A program made the position numbers and the translations under genes. Below are positions 50,653 to 59,441 of a stretch of 64,000 nt of DNA, piece after piece; positions within the stretch are counted from its first letter, which is position 1, and every line of letters starts with the position of its first letter. The notes under the pieces were generated by a model, which saw only the letters and a program-made list of their open reading frames with translations, searched no databases and had not been told where the DNA came from. Source of the stretch: Clostridiales bacterium (GTDB taxonomy: Bacteria; Bacillota; Clostridia; Oscillospirales; Oscillospiraceae); contig SFFW01000006.1 of assembly GCA_004556755.1 (NCBI GenBank), forward strand, positions 62,001-126,000. The letters run 5' to 3'.

Positions 50653-51360
50653 ATGAACGAAAGAAACATCAGAACATGGATGCTTTTGGGCGACGAGCGG
50701 GTGCGCAGGCTTCAAAGCTCCCACGTTGCCGTGTTCGGTCTCGGCGGCGTCGGCTCATGGTGCGCCGAGGCGCTGGCGAGGAGCGGCGTCGGCAGATTGA
50801 CCCTCGTCGACAGCGACACGGTGTCGCAGAGCAACCTGAACCGTCAGCTCTGCGCCCTTACCTCGACGCTGGGCAAGCCCAAGGCGGAGGTCGTGCGCTC
50901 CCGCCTGCTCGACCTTAACCCCGACCTTTGCGTCAATGCTATCGTCGGACTGTACGACGCTGCGCACAGGGACGAGTTTTTCGCCGACTACGACTACATC
51001 GTGGATGCGATAGACCTCGTTTCCTGCAAGCTCGACCTCATCGAGACGGCGAAAAATCGCAGCATCCCGATAGTTTCGGCGCTCGGCACGGGCAATAAGT
51101 GCGACGCATCGCAGCTTAAGATAAGCGACATCAAAAAAACCAGCGGCTGTCCGCTGGCGAGAGTGGTGCGCAAGGAACTGAGGCAAAGGGGCATCGAGCA
51201 TCTTGACGTCGTGTTTTCGACCGAGGAGGCAATGGAGGCCGCACAGCCGGAAACGCCGCCCCCCGGAAGGCGCAGCGTTCCCGGCTCTCTCGTGTGGGTG
51301 CCGGCAAGTGCGGGACTCCTGCTCTGCCAGCACGTCGTGCGTTCGCTTACAGCTCTATGA
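50653..51360 (+). CDS. tcdA: tRNA threonylcarbamoyladenosine dehydratase (TcdA/CsdL type)
   Basis: E1-like (ThiF superfamily) enzyme that uses ATP to cyclise t6A37 in tRNA. 235 residues. Seen: the nucleotide-binding AVFGLGGVGSWCAEALARSG, the Arg-containing LVDSDTVSQSNLNRQLCA, DYIVDAIDLVSCKLDLIE and the later TSGCPLARVVRKELRQRG. The usual C-terminal GSLVWVPASAGLLL is complete. It overlaps the convergent hydrolase by 14 bp, tail to tail. Confidence 0.92.
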   Translation: MNERNIRTWMLLGDERVRRLQSSHVAVFGLGGVGSWCAEALARSGVGRLTLVDSDTVSQSNLNRQLCALTSTLGKPKAEVVRSRLLDLNPDLCVNAIVGLYDAAHRDEFFADYDYIVDAIDLVSCKLDLIETAKNRSIPIVSALGTGNKCDASQLKISDIKKTSGCPLARVVRKELRQRGIEHLDVVFSTEEAMEAAQPETPPPGRRSVPGSLVWVPASAGLLLCQHVVRSLTAL

Positions 51361-52198
51361 CCTGCTCCGGGACGTCGGGGTCGTGATTTGCGATGACGCC
51401 GATGCAGCCCGGCTTTTCAGCCTCACTGCGCAGCCACTTGAGCGAGCGCAGCATACTCTTTTCGCTGAAGCCGAAGCCCGGCACGATCATGGTACTCAGG
51501 TTGCGCCCGTTAAAGCAGGCGTCGGAGCATAGAATAAGCGATTTGCCGTTATTCTCGATCTTGACGCCGATGTGTCCGAACGTGTGACCGGGGAGACTTA
51601 CGAGGGTCACGCTGCCGTCCCCGAACAGATCGTATGACCACCAGTTCGGCCCGATGCCTGTACCCTTGAACCAAAAATATTCGGTGTCCTCATCGACCCA
51701 CAGGTTCCACGGCTGACGTACACGGAACACGGTGCGGCAGCTCCAGAAAAACTCCTCCTGCGGCATGAGACGGCGCTTGGCGTTTCTCAGCGAGCGCAGT
51801 CCGGCGGTGTGGTCGGGGTCGAGGTGCGTGAGCAGTACGATGTCGAGATCCTCCGGCGCAATGCCGAGACCTTCGAGCTTTTCGACGGCGGTGCAGCCTT
51901 TCTCGACGCTTGGACGGAAAAAGCCCGTCAGATACGTCGGGAGGATGCGGTTTGCCGCCTTGCGGTCAAAAACCCCGTCGGGGCTTATATCACGGCTGAT
52001 GCCGGTATCGACAAGTACCCTTCCTGCGGGATGCTCTATAAGATAGCACGAGACCGGGAGCGTAACTCTCCTGCTTTCGGGGCAGAAAACGCCGCCCAGA
52101 GCGCCGCCGAGACTCAGCCCGCCTTCGGGGACCGAGGGAGAGACGGAGACGGTGCCGCAGTGAAGAATGTGAATTTTGATTGGGGGACGGGCTTCCAT
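51347..52198 (-). CDS. Metallo-beta-lactamase-fold hydrolase, lactonase-like
   Basis: 283 residues, related to N-acyl homoserine lactonases. The metal motif reads VLLTHLDPDHTAGL, that is HxDxDH where most members have HxHxDH. Other parts fit the family: SCYLIEHPAGRVLVDTGISR, SLPGHTFGHIGVKIE and SLILCSDACF. The substrate is unknown; true quorum-signal lactonase activity should not be assumed. Start ATG after GGAGGTGCGCC. Divergent from a TetR gene with an operator between them. Confidence 0.85.
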   Translation of the reverse strand: MEARPPIKIHILHCGTVSVSPSVPEGGLSLGGALGGVFCPESRRVTLPVSCYLIEHPAGRVLVDTGISRDISPDGVFDRKAANRILPTYLTGFFRPSVEKGCTAVEKLEGLGIAPEDLDIVLLTHLDPDHTAGLRSLRNAKRRLMPQEEFFWSCRTVFRVRQPWNLWVDEDTEYFWFKGTGIGPNWWSYDLFGDGSVTLVSLPGHTFGHIGVKIENNGKSLILCSDACFNGRNLSTMIVPGFGFSEKSMLRSLKWLRSEAEKPGCIGVIANHDPDVPEQVIEL

Positions 52199-52217
52199 GG
52201 CGCACCTCCGAAATTAT

Positions 52218-52231
52218 TTACCACTTGGTAA
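52218..52231. promoter_or_regulatory. Operator between the lactonase-like and TetR genes
   Basis: TTACCA and TGGTAA as 6-bp arms around CT, in a 79-bp divergent intergenic region. Likely the site of the TetR protein, controlling both genes. Confidence 0.65.
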
Positions 52232-52277
52232 GATATTAACACGGAAATAAAAATATGTAAATAGCAAGGAGGCAAAA

Positions 52278-52859
52278 ATGCCTGCAATAGTTGATAAAGA
52301 AGCCGTGCGCATGGAGATACTCATGGCGTTTCAGCGCTGCATCGACAAAAAGCCGCTGACGAACGTCTCGCTGCGTGACATCGCTGCGGAGGCGAATATG
52401 TCGCACCCGAAGCTTCTCAATTACTTTGAAAACAAAGAGGACCTGATAGTCAGCTATGTGCGCTATACGAGGGACTTTATGAGCGAGAAGTGCATAGCGT
52501 GGTTCAAGGAGCATGACCGCAGCGACTATCCGTCGAATCTTGCGTACATGAACGACTTTATGAGCTACGTAGCAAACGGAAAGGCCGGCGAGGAGCGCCC
52601 CAACGCCACGACGCAGACCTATGTTCTTGCGCACTACAACGAGCGTGTGGCGGAGCTTGTAATGTCGGAGTTCTGCGAGTGGCGGCGTGTCATGGAGGAG
52701 TGTCTTGCGAAGATCTACGGACCGGAGGTCGGCAGAAAAGAGGCGGAGGGCATGATGATACTCATAGCCGGAACCTTCATATGCAACTACAACAAGGCGC
52801 TCACGGGCGAGATAAATAACGATATAATCGGTTCGTTCGGACGGCTCATCGAAAGCTGA
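52278..52859 (+). CDS. TetR-family regulator divergent from the lactonase-like gene
   Basis: 193 residues. The helix-turn-helix is MEILMAFQRCIDKKPLTNVS followed by AEANMSHPKLLNYFENKEDL. The C-terminal domain is helical with no name I can give. Start ATG after CAAGGAGGCAAAA. The divergent layout suggests that it controls the hydrolase and that its ligand is the hydrolase substrate or product. Confidence 0.92.
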   Translation: MPAIVDKEAVRMEILMAFQRCIDKKPLTNVSLRDIAAEANMSHPKLLNYFENKEDLIVSYVRYTRDFMSEKCIAWFKEHDRSDYPSNLAYMNDFMSYVANGKAGEERPNATTQTYVLAHYNERVAELVMSEFCEWRRVMEECLAKIYGPEVGRKEAEGMMILIAGTFICNYNKALTGEINNDIIGSFGRLIES

Positions 52860-52865
52860 AAAATT

Positions 52866-52898
52866 CCGGTAATACGCAAAGTATTACCGGGATTTTTT
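52866..52898 (+). terminator. Terminator of the TetR gene
   Basis: CCGGTAATAC / GTATTACCGG with a 5-nt loop and GATTTTTT. Confidence 0.88.
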
Positions 52899-53176
52899 GA
52901 GTGTGAATCAAAAAGTCAGGCTTTTCAGAAGCTTCACAACATTTTCGTTAAGCATAACCGTCCATCCTTGTTTTTTGAACCGCAAGGTTCTTATGCACTG
53001 ATTATTAGGCGAATATAAGGGAAACGGAAGATATGGGTCAATTTATGAGCAGCTATTAAATTTGTTAGTGACGGACTCCGATCCTCGGCAGACGACAAGT
53101 GCAGAGGCTGCTATTGCGCCCGGCGAACCCAAGCGCACACATAAACGAATTTGCACAGAGCGCTCTCGATTTTTTG
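52899..53176. other. Gene-free, lower-GC stretch
   Basis: About 280 bp between the TetR terminator and the end of def. I see no gene, RNA or strong hairpin. Composition is lower in GC than the surroundings, so it may be a decayed insertion. Confidence 0.6.
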
Positions 53177-53587
53177 TCATATAATGACACCGTCGCAGTG
53201 GTCGATCTCGTGCTGTATGATCTCCGCCGTCCAGCCGGTGAAGGTCTTGAGGCGGGTCTGAAACTTTTCGTTCTGCCACTGAACCTTGATGCTGCGGAAG
53301 CGCTTCGTTTTCCGCACGCCGGAGAGTGAAAGACAGCCCTCCTCGGCGTCGAAAGCGCCGGAGCGCTTCACGATGACGGGGTTCAGCATGACCATATATT
53401 CGCCGTCGTTCTCAAAGGCGATGATGCGCTTTTTAACGCCGATCATGTTCGCCGCCATACCGACGCAGCCGTCCTTGTGGCTTATGAGCGTGTCCAAAAG
53501 GTCCTGCGCCGTGCCGAGGTCGTCGGGCGTGGCGGGGTCGGACCTTTGGGCGAGGAAGTCCTCGTCCCTGCAAATCTCACGGATCAT
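53177..53587 (-). CDS. def: Peptide deformylase-like protein
   Basis: Removes the formyl group from nascent proteins. 136 residues with motif 2 EGCLS (83-87; the Cys binds metal) and motif 3 HEIDH (126-130), as in active enzymes. Motif 1 reads GMAANMIG (43-50), with Met where the canonical GxAAxQxG has the catalytic Gln. The protein is shorter at both ends than E. coli Def. It may be a second, specialised deformylase. Start ATG after AAGGAGGACACAC. Confidence 0.88.
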   Translation of the reverse strand: MIREICRDEDFLAQRSDPATPDDLGTAQDLLDTLISHKDGCVGMAANMIGVKKRIIAFENDGEYMVMLNPVIVKRSGAFDAEEGCLSLSGVRKTKRFRSIKVQWQNEKFQTRLKTFTGWTAEIIQHEIDHCDGVII

Positions 53588-53842
53588 GTGTGTCCTCCTT
53601 ATGCTTTAAATGCTTTGATTAACATTGTATCAGCCCTTGCCGAGCTCCGCAAGCGGCATTTCGGTTTTGATTTGAAAAGGCGGAGTACGGGAGCGGAGGG
53701 ACGACGTTCTCTTTGGAAAAGGTATTCGCCCCAGCTTCCTTTGCCGACAGGTCTTCGCTTTTCCGCATTGCCGTCATGGTAATGCGCCGTGTATGCTCCC
53801 ACCCCATCGACAGGGAGTTTAAACAGCGAAGAGTGAATAAGT
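53588..53842. other. Intergenic stretch without a supported gene
   Basis: Short reading frames exist on the minus strand but none has a ribosome site or a recognisable domain. The composition is mixed and a Lys/Arg-biased frame near 53619-53855 looks non-coding. Confidence 0.5.
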
Positions 53843-53882
53843 AAAAAGCCTGCAAATCTCTACTGAGATTTGCAGGCTTTTT
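53843..53882. terminator. Terminator of tRNA-Leu
   Basis: GCCTGCAAATCTC / GAGATTTGCAGGC, a 13-bp stem with a 4-nt loop and T-runs on both strands. Confidence 0.9.
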
Positions 53883-53967
53883 GGTGCCGGTGGCCGGACT
53901 CGAACCGGCACGATGTTGCCATCAGAGGATTTTAAGTCCGCCGTGTCTACCATTCCACCACACCGGC
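53882..53967 (-). tRNA. tRNA-Leu (TAA)
   Basis: 86-nt class II tRNA with long variable arm and encoded CCA, acceptor GCCGGTG / CACCGGC, anticodon loop CTTAAAA. Confidence 0.95.
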
Positions 53968-53981
53968 ATTTTTACCGCTTT

Positions 53982-54010
53982 ATTTTACCATTTGCCGCAT
54001 CGCCTGTCAA
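53982..54010 (-). promoter_or_regulatory. Promoter of tRNA-Leu
   Basis: Minus-strand TTGACA (54010-54005), 17-bp spacer, TAAAAT (53987-53982). Confidence 0.9.
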
Positions 54011-54086
54011 CAATTATAATGCTTGCGTTATCTGCCGTAATTTGATATTATATTCTATTATAATATATTATGAAGTAGTGTTGGGA

Positions 54087-56120
54087 ATGAATTATAGTAA
54101 ATGGAGTGCAGCACGCTGCTGCGGCGACGCACCCGAAGCGCTGCTGGCGGCGGGCTATCCTCCGCTGCTTGCGTCCATGCTTGCGGTGCGAGGAATAGAA
54201 ACGGAAGAAAGGGCAAGGGAATTTCTTGACGGAGATTCGGACTGCCTTAGGGATCCCATGCTCTTTAAGGGCATGGACAAGGCGGTCTCACGCATAAAGT
54301 CGGCGCTCGGTGCGGGTGAGACCTTCGCCGTGTACGGAGACTACGACGTGGACGGCATCACCGCCACCTGCCTGCTCAGCGACTGGCTGCGCTCGAAGGG
54401 CGCAGAGTGCCTGACCTACATTCCCGACCGTATTGCCGAGGGCTACGGCTTAAACTGTGCTGCGATCGACAAGCTCAAAGCGCAGGGCGTGAGCCTCATC
54501 ATAAGCGTCGACTGCGGCATCACCGCAGCGGCGGAGGCGAAGTATGCAAAAGAGATCGGCGTCGATATCATCATCACCGACCACCACGAGTGCAGGGAGG
54601 AGACGCTCCCCTCCGCAGTTGCGGTCATCGACGCAAAGCAGCCGGACTGCCCTTACCCCAACAAGGAGCTGGCGGGCGTCGGCGTCGCTTTGAAGCTCGT
54701 CTGCGCCGTCGAGGGCGAAAGCGCCCCGGTCATCGAGCGCTATGCGGAGCTTGCTGCCGTCGGAACGCTGGCGGATGTCGTGCCGCTCGTCGGCGAAAAC
54801 CGCTACATCGTCCGCTGCGGAATCGACGCAATGGAGCATCGCCCCAGACCCGGCATCGCCGCTCTGCTGCGGGAGTCGGGAGCGGGGGACAAGCGCCTCA
54901 CCGCAACGACCATCGTCTTCTCGCTTGCGCCGAGGCTGAACGCCGCCGGAAGGCTCGGCTGCGTTCCCGTGGCGCTGAAGCTTTTAATGACAAAGGACCC
55001 GGCGGAGGCAAGCTCGCTCGCCTCTGTGCTGTGTGACCTAAACCGCCGCCGTCAGATGCTCGAAACGAGCATTTGGGAGGACGCAAAGGGCATGATGAGC
55101 CGCAAAAGCCCCGGTCTGCCTATCGTGCTGTCGAGCGAAAAATGGCACCAGGGTGTCATCGGCATCGCCGCATCGAAGCTTGCTGAGCAATACTCCGTGC
55201 CGACCGTTATGATATGCCTCGACGGTGAAAAGGGCAAAGGCTCATGCCGCTCCTGCGGCGGCTTCAACCTGTTTGACGCACTGTCCGCCTGCTCGGAGTA
55301 CCTTGAGAGCTTCGGCGGTCATGCGCTTGCGGCGGGACTCAATATCCGCCGTGAACGGCTGGACGATTTTTGCCGTGCCTTTGAGGAATACTACGAGAAA
55401 AACAAGCCGCTTGAGCTGCCGGAGCTTTGCTGCGACCTTGAGATCACGGAGCCGGAGTCGCTCGACATGGAGGGAGTTGAGGCGCTTTCCCGACTCGAAC
55501 CCTTCGGCAACGGCAACGCAAAGCCGCTCATGTGCATCCTCGGCTGCCGGCTTGACCGCATCAACGAGATCGGCGGCGGGCGTCACCTTCGGCTCGGCGT
55601 GAGCTATCGGGGGAAAAGCTTTGAGTGCGTGTTCTTTTCGCACAGCGAAAGGGACCTAAACGTCGGCGTCGGCGACTGCATCGACATAGCCTTTACGCCG
55701 CAGATAAACGAGTTTCGCCAAAACCGAACGGTGCAGCTTCAGATCACCGCCGTGCGGCGGCACGATCCGAGGGAGCTGTGCAGGAGCCTGCTTTCGGGCG
55801 GGGACGCTTTTGCCCTGCGCCGTGCGGCGGTGTACTGCCCCGACAGGTCGGACTTCGTAAAGGCGTGGAGGCGGCTGCAGTCCCTCGGAGGTACGGTAGC
55901 GGAGGACTTTGAGAACGTGCTGCGCCAGTGTCCCGTCGGACTGCGACCGGAGAGCTTCTGCATCTGCCTGTGCGTACTGCTTGAGCTTGGGCTTATGCGC
56001 AGGGGCAGCTCCGGCGGCATTTTGGGTGCCGACATAATACGGGACTCCGCAAAGGTGAATCTTGAGGATTCAAGGATAATAAAACGGCTCAGGAGAGAAA
56101 ATGGAAGACGACAGAAGTAA
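54087..56120 (+). CDS. recJ: Single-stranded-DNA-specific exonuclease RecJ
   Basis: 5'-3' exonuclease of recombination and repair, 677 residues. DHH phosphoesterase motifs: VYGDYDVDGITATCLL, LIISVDCGITAAAEA and ITDHHECREE; then the DHHA1 part (KWHQGVIGIAASKLAEQYSV, SCRSCGGFNLFDALSACSEY, GGHALAAGLNI) and an OB-fold region, with about 110 more residues. I chose the ATG at 54087, since the upstream in-frame extension runs through tRNA-Leu and its promoter; the ribosome site is weak (TTGGGA). Overlaps relA by 20 bp. Confidence 0.95.
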   Translation: MNYSKWSAARCCGDAPEALLAAGYPPLLASMLAVRGIETEERAREFLDGDSDCLRDPMLFKGMDKAVSRIKSALGAGETFAVYGDYDVDGITATCLLSDWLRSKGAECLTYIPDRIAEGYGLNCAAIDKLKAQGVSLIISVDCGITAAAEAKYAKEIGVDIIITDHHECREETLPSAVAVIDAKQPDCPYPNKELAGVGVALKLVCAVEGESAPVIERYAELAAVGTLADVVPLVGENRYIVRCGIDAMEHRPRPGIAALLRESGAGDKRLTATTIVFSLAPRLNAAGRLGCVPVALKLLMTKDPAEASSLASVLCDLNRRRQMLETSIWEDAKGMMSRKSPGLPIVLSSEKWHQGVIGIAASKLAEQYSVPTVMICLDGEKGKGSCRSCGGFNLFDALSACSEYLESFGGHALAAGLNIRRERLDDFCRAFEEYYEKNKPLELPELCCDLEITEPESLDMEGVEALSRLEPFGNGNAKPLMCILGCRLDRINEIGGGRHLRLGVSYRGKSFECVFFSHSERDLNVGVGDCIDIAFTPQINEFRQNRTVQLQITAVRRHDPRELCRSLLSGGDAFALRRAAVYCPDRSDFVKAWRRLQSLGGTVAEDFENVLRQCPVGLRPESFCICLCVLLELGLMRRGSSGGILGADIIRDSAKVNLEDSRIIKRLRRENGRRQK

Positions 56121-58377
56121 TGCGGCGCAGGAGCGGGGAAAGCTTGACCCCGACGAAATGTTTGCCGAGCTTGAAAATAAAATACAGGTCAACTGTCCCG
56201 AAATGGAGCTGGGCAGGATAAAAGCCGCCTACGAGATGGCAAAGCTTGCCCACGCAGGGCAGAAGCGCAAGGAGGGTTCGCCATATGTGACCCACTGCGT
56301 CGCCGCTGCGGACATCGCCGTCGATATGGGGCTTGACGAGGACTCCGTCATCGCCGCTCTGCTGCACGACCTCATCGAGGATACGCCGCTCACGCACGCC
56401 GACATCGCAAAGCAGTTCGGCGAGAGCGTCGCAAACATCGTCGAGGGCGTCACGAAGCTGACCCGTGTGCAGTACACCAGCAAGGAAGACGAGCAGATGG
56501 AGAACCTGAGAAAGATGCTCATGGCAATGAGCAAGGACATCAGGGTCATCCTCATAAAGATCGCCGACAGGCTGCACAATATGCGCACCATGGAGTACCA
56601 GACCGCCGAGAAGCAGCGCATAAAATCGCTCGAAACGATGGAGATATACGCCCCCATCGCCCACCGCCTCGGTATGCAGAAGGCAAAGTGGGAGCTTGAG
56701 GACCTGGCGCTCAAGTACCTTGACCCCACGGGCTACAAGGAGATAACGGACGTACTCAACGAGCGCATGGAAACGCTCAGGAGCTTCATGTCGTCCATGG
56801 AGGAGAAGATCAAAAAGCGCCTCACGGACGAGGGGCTGGAGGTCACGATATACAGCCGCATAAAGCATATATACAGCATCTACCGCAAGATGTATGCGCA
56901 GAAGCTCGACATAAACGGCATATTCGACCTCTGCGCCTTCCGGGTCATTGTGGACACGATACCCGACTGCTACAACGTTCTCGGCATCATCCACGATATG
57001 TTCAAGCCCGTGCCGGGTCGCTTCAAGGACTATATCTCGACACCGAAGCCGAATATGTACCAAAGCGTGCATACCACGGTCATAGGCAGCGAGGGCATAC
57101 CCTTTGAGGTGCAGATACGCACTTGGGATATGCACCGCACCGCCGAATACGGCATCGCCGCCCATTGGAAGTACAAGATGGGCGACACCGGCGTTAAGAC
57201 CGGCGACGAGGAGAAGTTTGCTTGGGTGCGCAGGCTGCTTGAAAGCCAGCAGGAGTCCGACGCAACGGACTTTTTCCACAACCTGAAAATCGATATGTTC
57301 GCCGACGAGGTGTTCGTTTTCTCACCGAAGGGCGACGTTATAAATCTTCCCGCAGGGGCGACGCCCATCGACTTTGCCTACAGCATACACTCCGCCGTCG
57401 GCAACAGCATGGTGGGTGCGTCGGTAAACGGCAGGATAGTCACCTTTGACCACGTTCTCCAAAACGGCGACATCGTGGAGGTGCGCACGGCGAAGAATGC
57501 GCCGGGGCCGAGCCGTGACTGGCTGAACATCGCAAAAAGCGGCTCTGCGAGAACGAAGATCAAGCAGTGGTTCAAAAAAGAGCGCCGTGAGGAGAACATC
57601 GTCCGAGGCAAGGAGATGTTCGAGGCGGAGCTTAAAAACAGGGGACTGCGCCCGGAGGAGATAAGCGACGATGAGGTGCTGCCTCTGCTGCTTAAAAAGG
57701 TCTCCTGCGCAAGCCTTGAGGAGCTGTACGCCTCCATCGGCTACGGCGGAATGACCGCCACGAGAAGCGTCAACCGCATGAAGGACGAGCTTCTGCGTCT
57801 GCACCACGCAAGCGAGAAGAAGACCGTGCTTGACAAGGTGACCGAGGCGGCGGAGCGCCGTGAAACTCAGGCGAAAAAGAAGGTAAAGCCCGTCCACGGC
57901 GTGCTTGTCGAGGGGCTTGACAACTGCCTTATAAAGTTCTCACGCTGCTGCACCCCCATCCCCGGCGACGAGATCGCAGGCTTCATCACGAGGGGGCAGG
58001 GCGTGTCGATACATCGCTGCGACTGTGAAAATTACATCCGCCGGAGCGCCCACCCGGAGGGCGAGGGTCGCTGGATAAAGGTCGAGTGGGCGGACGATAT
58101 AAATGAAGCCTACACCACGACGATCAAGGTCGTCTCGCACGAGCGCAGCGGTCTTATCATGGACATTGCGACGGCGCTCAACGCCCTGAACGCCAAGGTG
58201 CGGAGCATGAACGCAAGAGACATCGAGGGCAGCAAATCCGTCGTGAGCATAACGCTTGAGGTGAAGAATTTGGATGCCCTGCGGACGGTCATCAACAGGA
58301 TTTCCTCGATACGGGGCGTCAGTGAGGTCAGCAGAAACGGAAGGAGAAAAAATGAGAGCGGTACTGACGAGAGTTGA
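56101..58377 (+). CDS. relA: Bifunctional (p)ppGpp synthetase/hydrolase, RelA/SpoT type
   Basis: Stringent-response enzyme of 758 residues. N-terminal HD hydrolase (THCVAAADIAVDMGLDEDSV, LLHDLIEDTPLTHADI), synthetase domain (FKDYISTPKPNMYQSVHTTV and VQIRTWDMHRTAEYGIAAHW), TGS domain (VFVFSPKGDVINLPAGATPI), a cysteine motif (SRCCTPIPGDEIAGF) and a C-terminal ACT domain. HD residues appear intact, so both activities are expected. Start ATG after GAGAGAAA, within the end of recJ. Confidence 0.97.
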   Translation: MEDDRSNAAQERGKLDPDEMFAELENKIQVNCPEMELGRIKAAYEMAKLAHAGQKRKEGSPYVTHCVAAADIAVDMGLDEDSVIAALLHDLIEDTPLTHADIAKQFGESVANIVEGVTKLTRVQYTSKEDEQMENLRKMLMAMSKDIRVILIKIADRLHNMRTMEYQTAEKQRIKSLETMEIYAPIAHRLGMQKAKWELEDLALKYLDPTGYKEITDVLNERMETLRSFMSSMEEKIKKRLTDEGLEVTIYSRIKHIYSIYRKMYAQKLDINGIFDLCAFRVIVDTIPDCYNVLGIIHDMFKPVPGRFKDYISTPKPNMYQSVHTTVIGSEGIPFEVQIRTWDMHRTAEYGIAAHWKYKMGDTGVKTGDEEKFAWVRRLLESQQESDATDFFHNLKIDMFADEVFVFSPKGDVINLPAGATPIDFAYSIHSAVGNSMVGASVNGRIVTFDHVLQNGDIVEVRTAKNAPGPSRDWLNIAKSGSARTKIKQWFKKERREENIVRGKEMFEAELKNRGLRPEEISDDEVLPLLLKKVSCASLEELYASIGYGGMTATRSVNRMKDELLRLHHASEKKTVLDKVTEAAERRETQAKKKVKPVHGVLVEGLDNCLIKFSRCCTPIPGDEIAGFITRGQGVSIHRCDCENYIRRSAHPEGEGRWIKVEWADDINEAYTTTIKVVSHERSGLIMDIATALNALNAKVRSMNARDIEGSKSVVSITLEVKNLDALRTVINRISSIRGVSEVSRNGRRKNESGTDES

Positions 58378-58795
58378 CAGCGCCTCCGTCGCCATCGGCG
58401 GCGAGGTGAAGGCGAGCATAGGCAAGGGGTTTCTCGTGCTGCTCGGGGTCCATGAGGACGACACCGCAGAGCAGGCGGACAAGATCGCCGACAAGATCTG
58501 CGGTCTGAGGATATTTGAGGACGAGGCAGGCAAAATGAACCTGAATCCCGAAACGGCGGGAGCGGAGCTACTTATCATCAGCCAGTTTACGCTGTTTGCC
58601 GACTGCCGCTCACGGCGGCCGGGCTTTTCCCATGCGGCGAGACCCGAAAAGGCGATACCGCTTTACGAAAGAGTGATCGAAAACTGCCGCAAGCGGGGCT
58701 TTTCGGTCGGCACCGGAGAGTTCGGAGCCGAGATGAAGGTCAGCTCCGTAAACGACGGTCCCGTTACGATAATTCTTGATACGAAGGAGCTTTGA
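58352..58795 (+). CDS. dtd: D-aminoacyl-tRNA deacylase
   Basis: Removes D-amino acids wrongly attached to tRNA. 147 residues. The two signature motifs SQFTLFAD and GPVTIILDT are present. I chose the ATG at 58352 after GGAAGGAGAAAAA; it overlaps relA by 26 bp, the standard relA-dtd arrangement in Firmicutes. Confidence 0.96.
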   Translation: MRAVLTRVDSASVAIGGEVKASIGKGFLVLLGVHEDDTAEQADKIADKICGLRIFEDEAGKMNLNPETAGAELLIISQFTLFADCRSRRPGFSHAARPEKAIPLYERVIENCRKRGFSVGTGEFGAEMKVSSVNDGPVTIILDTKEL

Positions 58796-58797
58796 AA

Positions 58798-59415
58798 ATG
58801 CTTATTAAAACACTTCCCGTGGGACAGCTTGAGGCAAACTGCTACGTCGTTACGGACGAGAAGACCCTTGACTGTGCCGTTATAGACCCCGGCGACGAGA
58901 GCAACACCATACTCGATTACCTTGAGGACAACAAGCTCTCCTGCAAGGCAATACTGCTCACGCACGGACATTTTGACCATGTGGGTGCGGTGCAGGCGGT
59001 CGCCGAGGAGACGGGAGCTACGACCTATATACACCCCGCCGACGAGGGCTACCGTGTGGGCATGAGCGGCATGATGTTCAGACTCCCCGAAAACGGAAAG
59101 ACCTACTCCGACGGCGACGTTATAAAGGCCGGCTCGCTTGAGTTTGCGGTGATGTCAACGCCGGGACACAGCCCCGGCAGCGTGTGCCTCATATGCGAGG
59201 ACGCACTGTTCACCGGCGACACGATATTCAGAGGCTCCTGCGGCAGAACGGATCTCCCCGGCGGAGACATGGCTGCCGAGATGCGCTCCATTAAGCGCAT
59301 ATGCGAGCTGCCGGGGGACTATGAGCTGTACCCCGGACACATGGACGCTTCCACGCTTGAGCGTGAGCGGAGATTCAACCATTACTGCCGTGAGGCAATG
59401 AGCGGAAGATACTGA
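58798..59415 (+). CDS. Metallo-beta-lactamase-fold hydrolase (YqgX/GloB-like)
   Basis: 205 residues. The metal motif is canonical, LLTHGHFDHVGAV (HxHxDH), with further ligands in VMSTPGHSPGSVCL, FTGDTIFRGSCGRTD and LYPGHMDASTLE. It belongs to the glyoxalase II-like group that lies beside relA-dtd in Firmicutes. I chose the ATG at 58798, three bases after the dtd stop, with GGAG 9 bp upstream. Exact substrate is unknown. Confidence 0.9.
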   Translation: MLIKTLPVGQLEANCYVVTDEKTLDCAVIDPGDESNTILDYLEDNKLSCKAILLTHGHFDHVGAVQAVAEETGATTYIHPADEGYRVGMSGMMFRLPENGKTYSDGDVIKAGSLEFAVMSTPGHSPGSVCLICEDALFTGDTIFRGSCGRTDLPGGDMAAEMRSIKRICELPGDYELYPGHMDASTLERERRFNHYCREAMSGRY

Positions 59416-59441
59416 TAATAACAGGAGAGAGTGAGAGTAAA

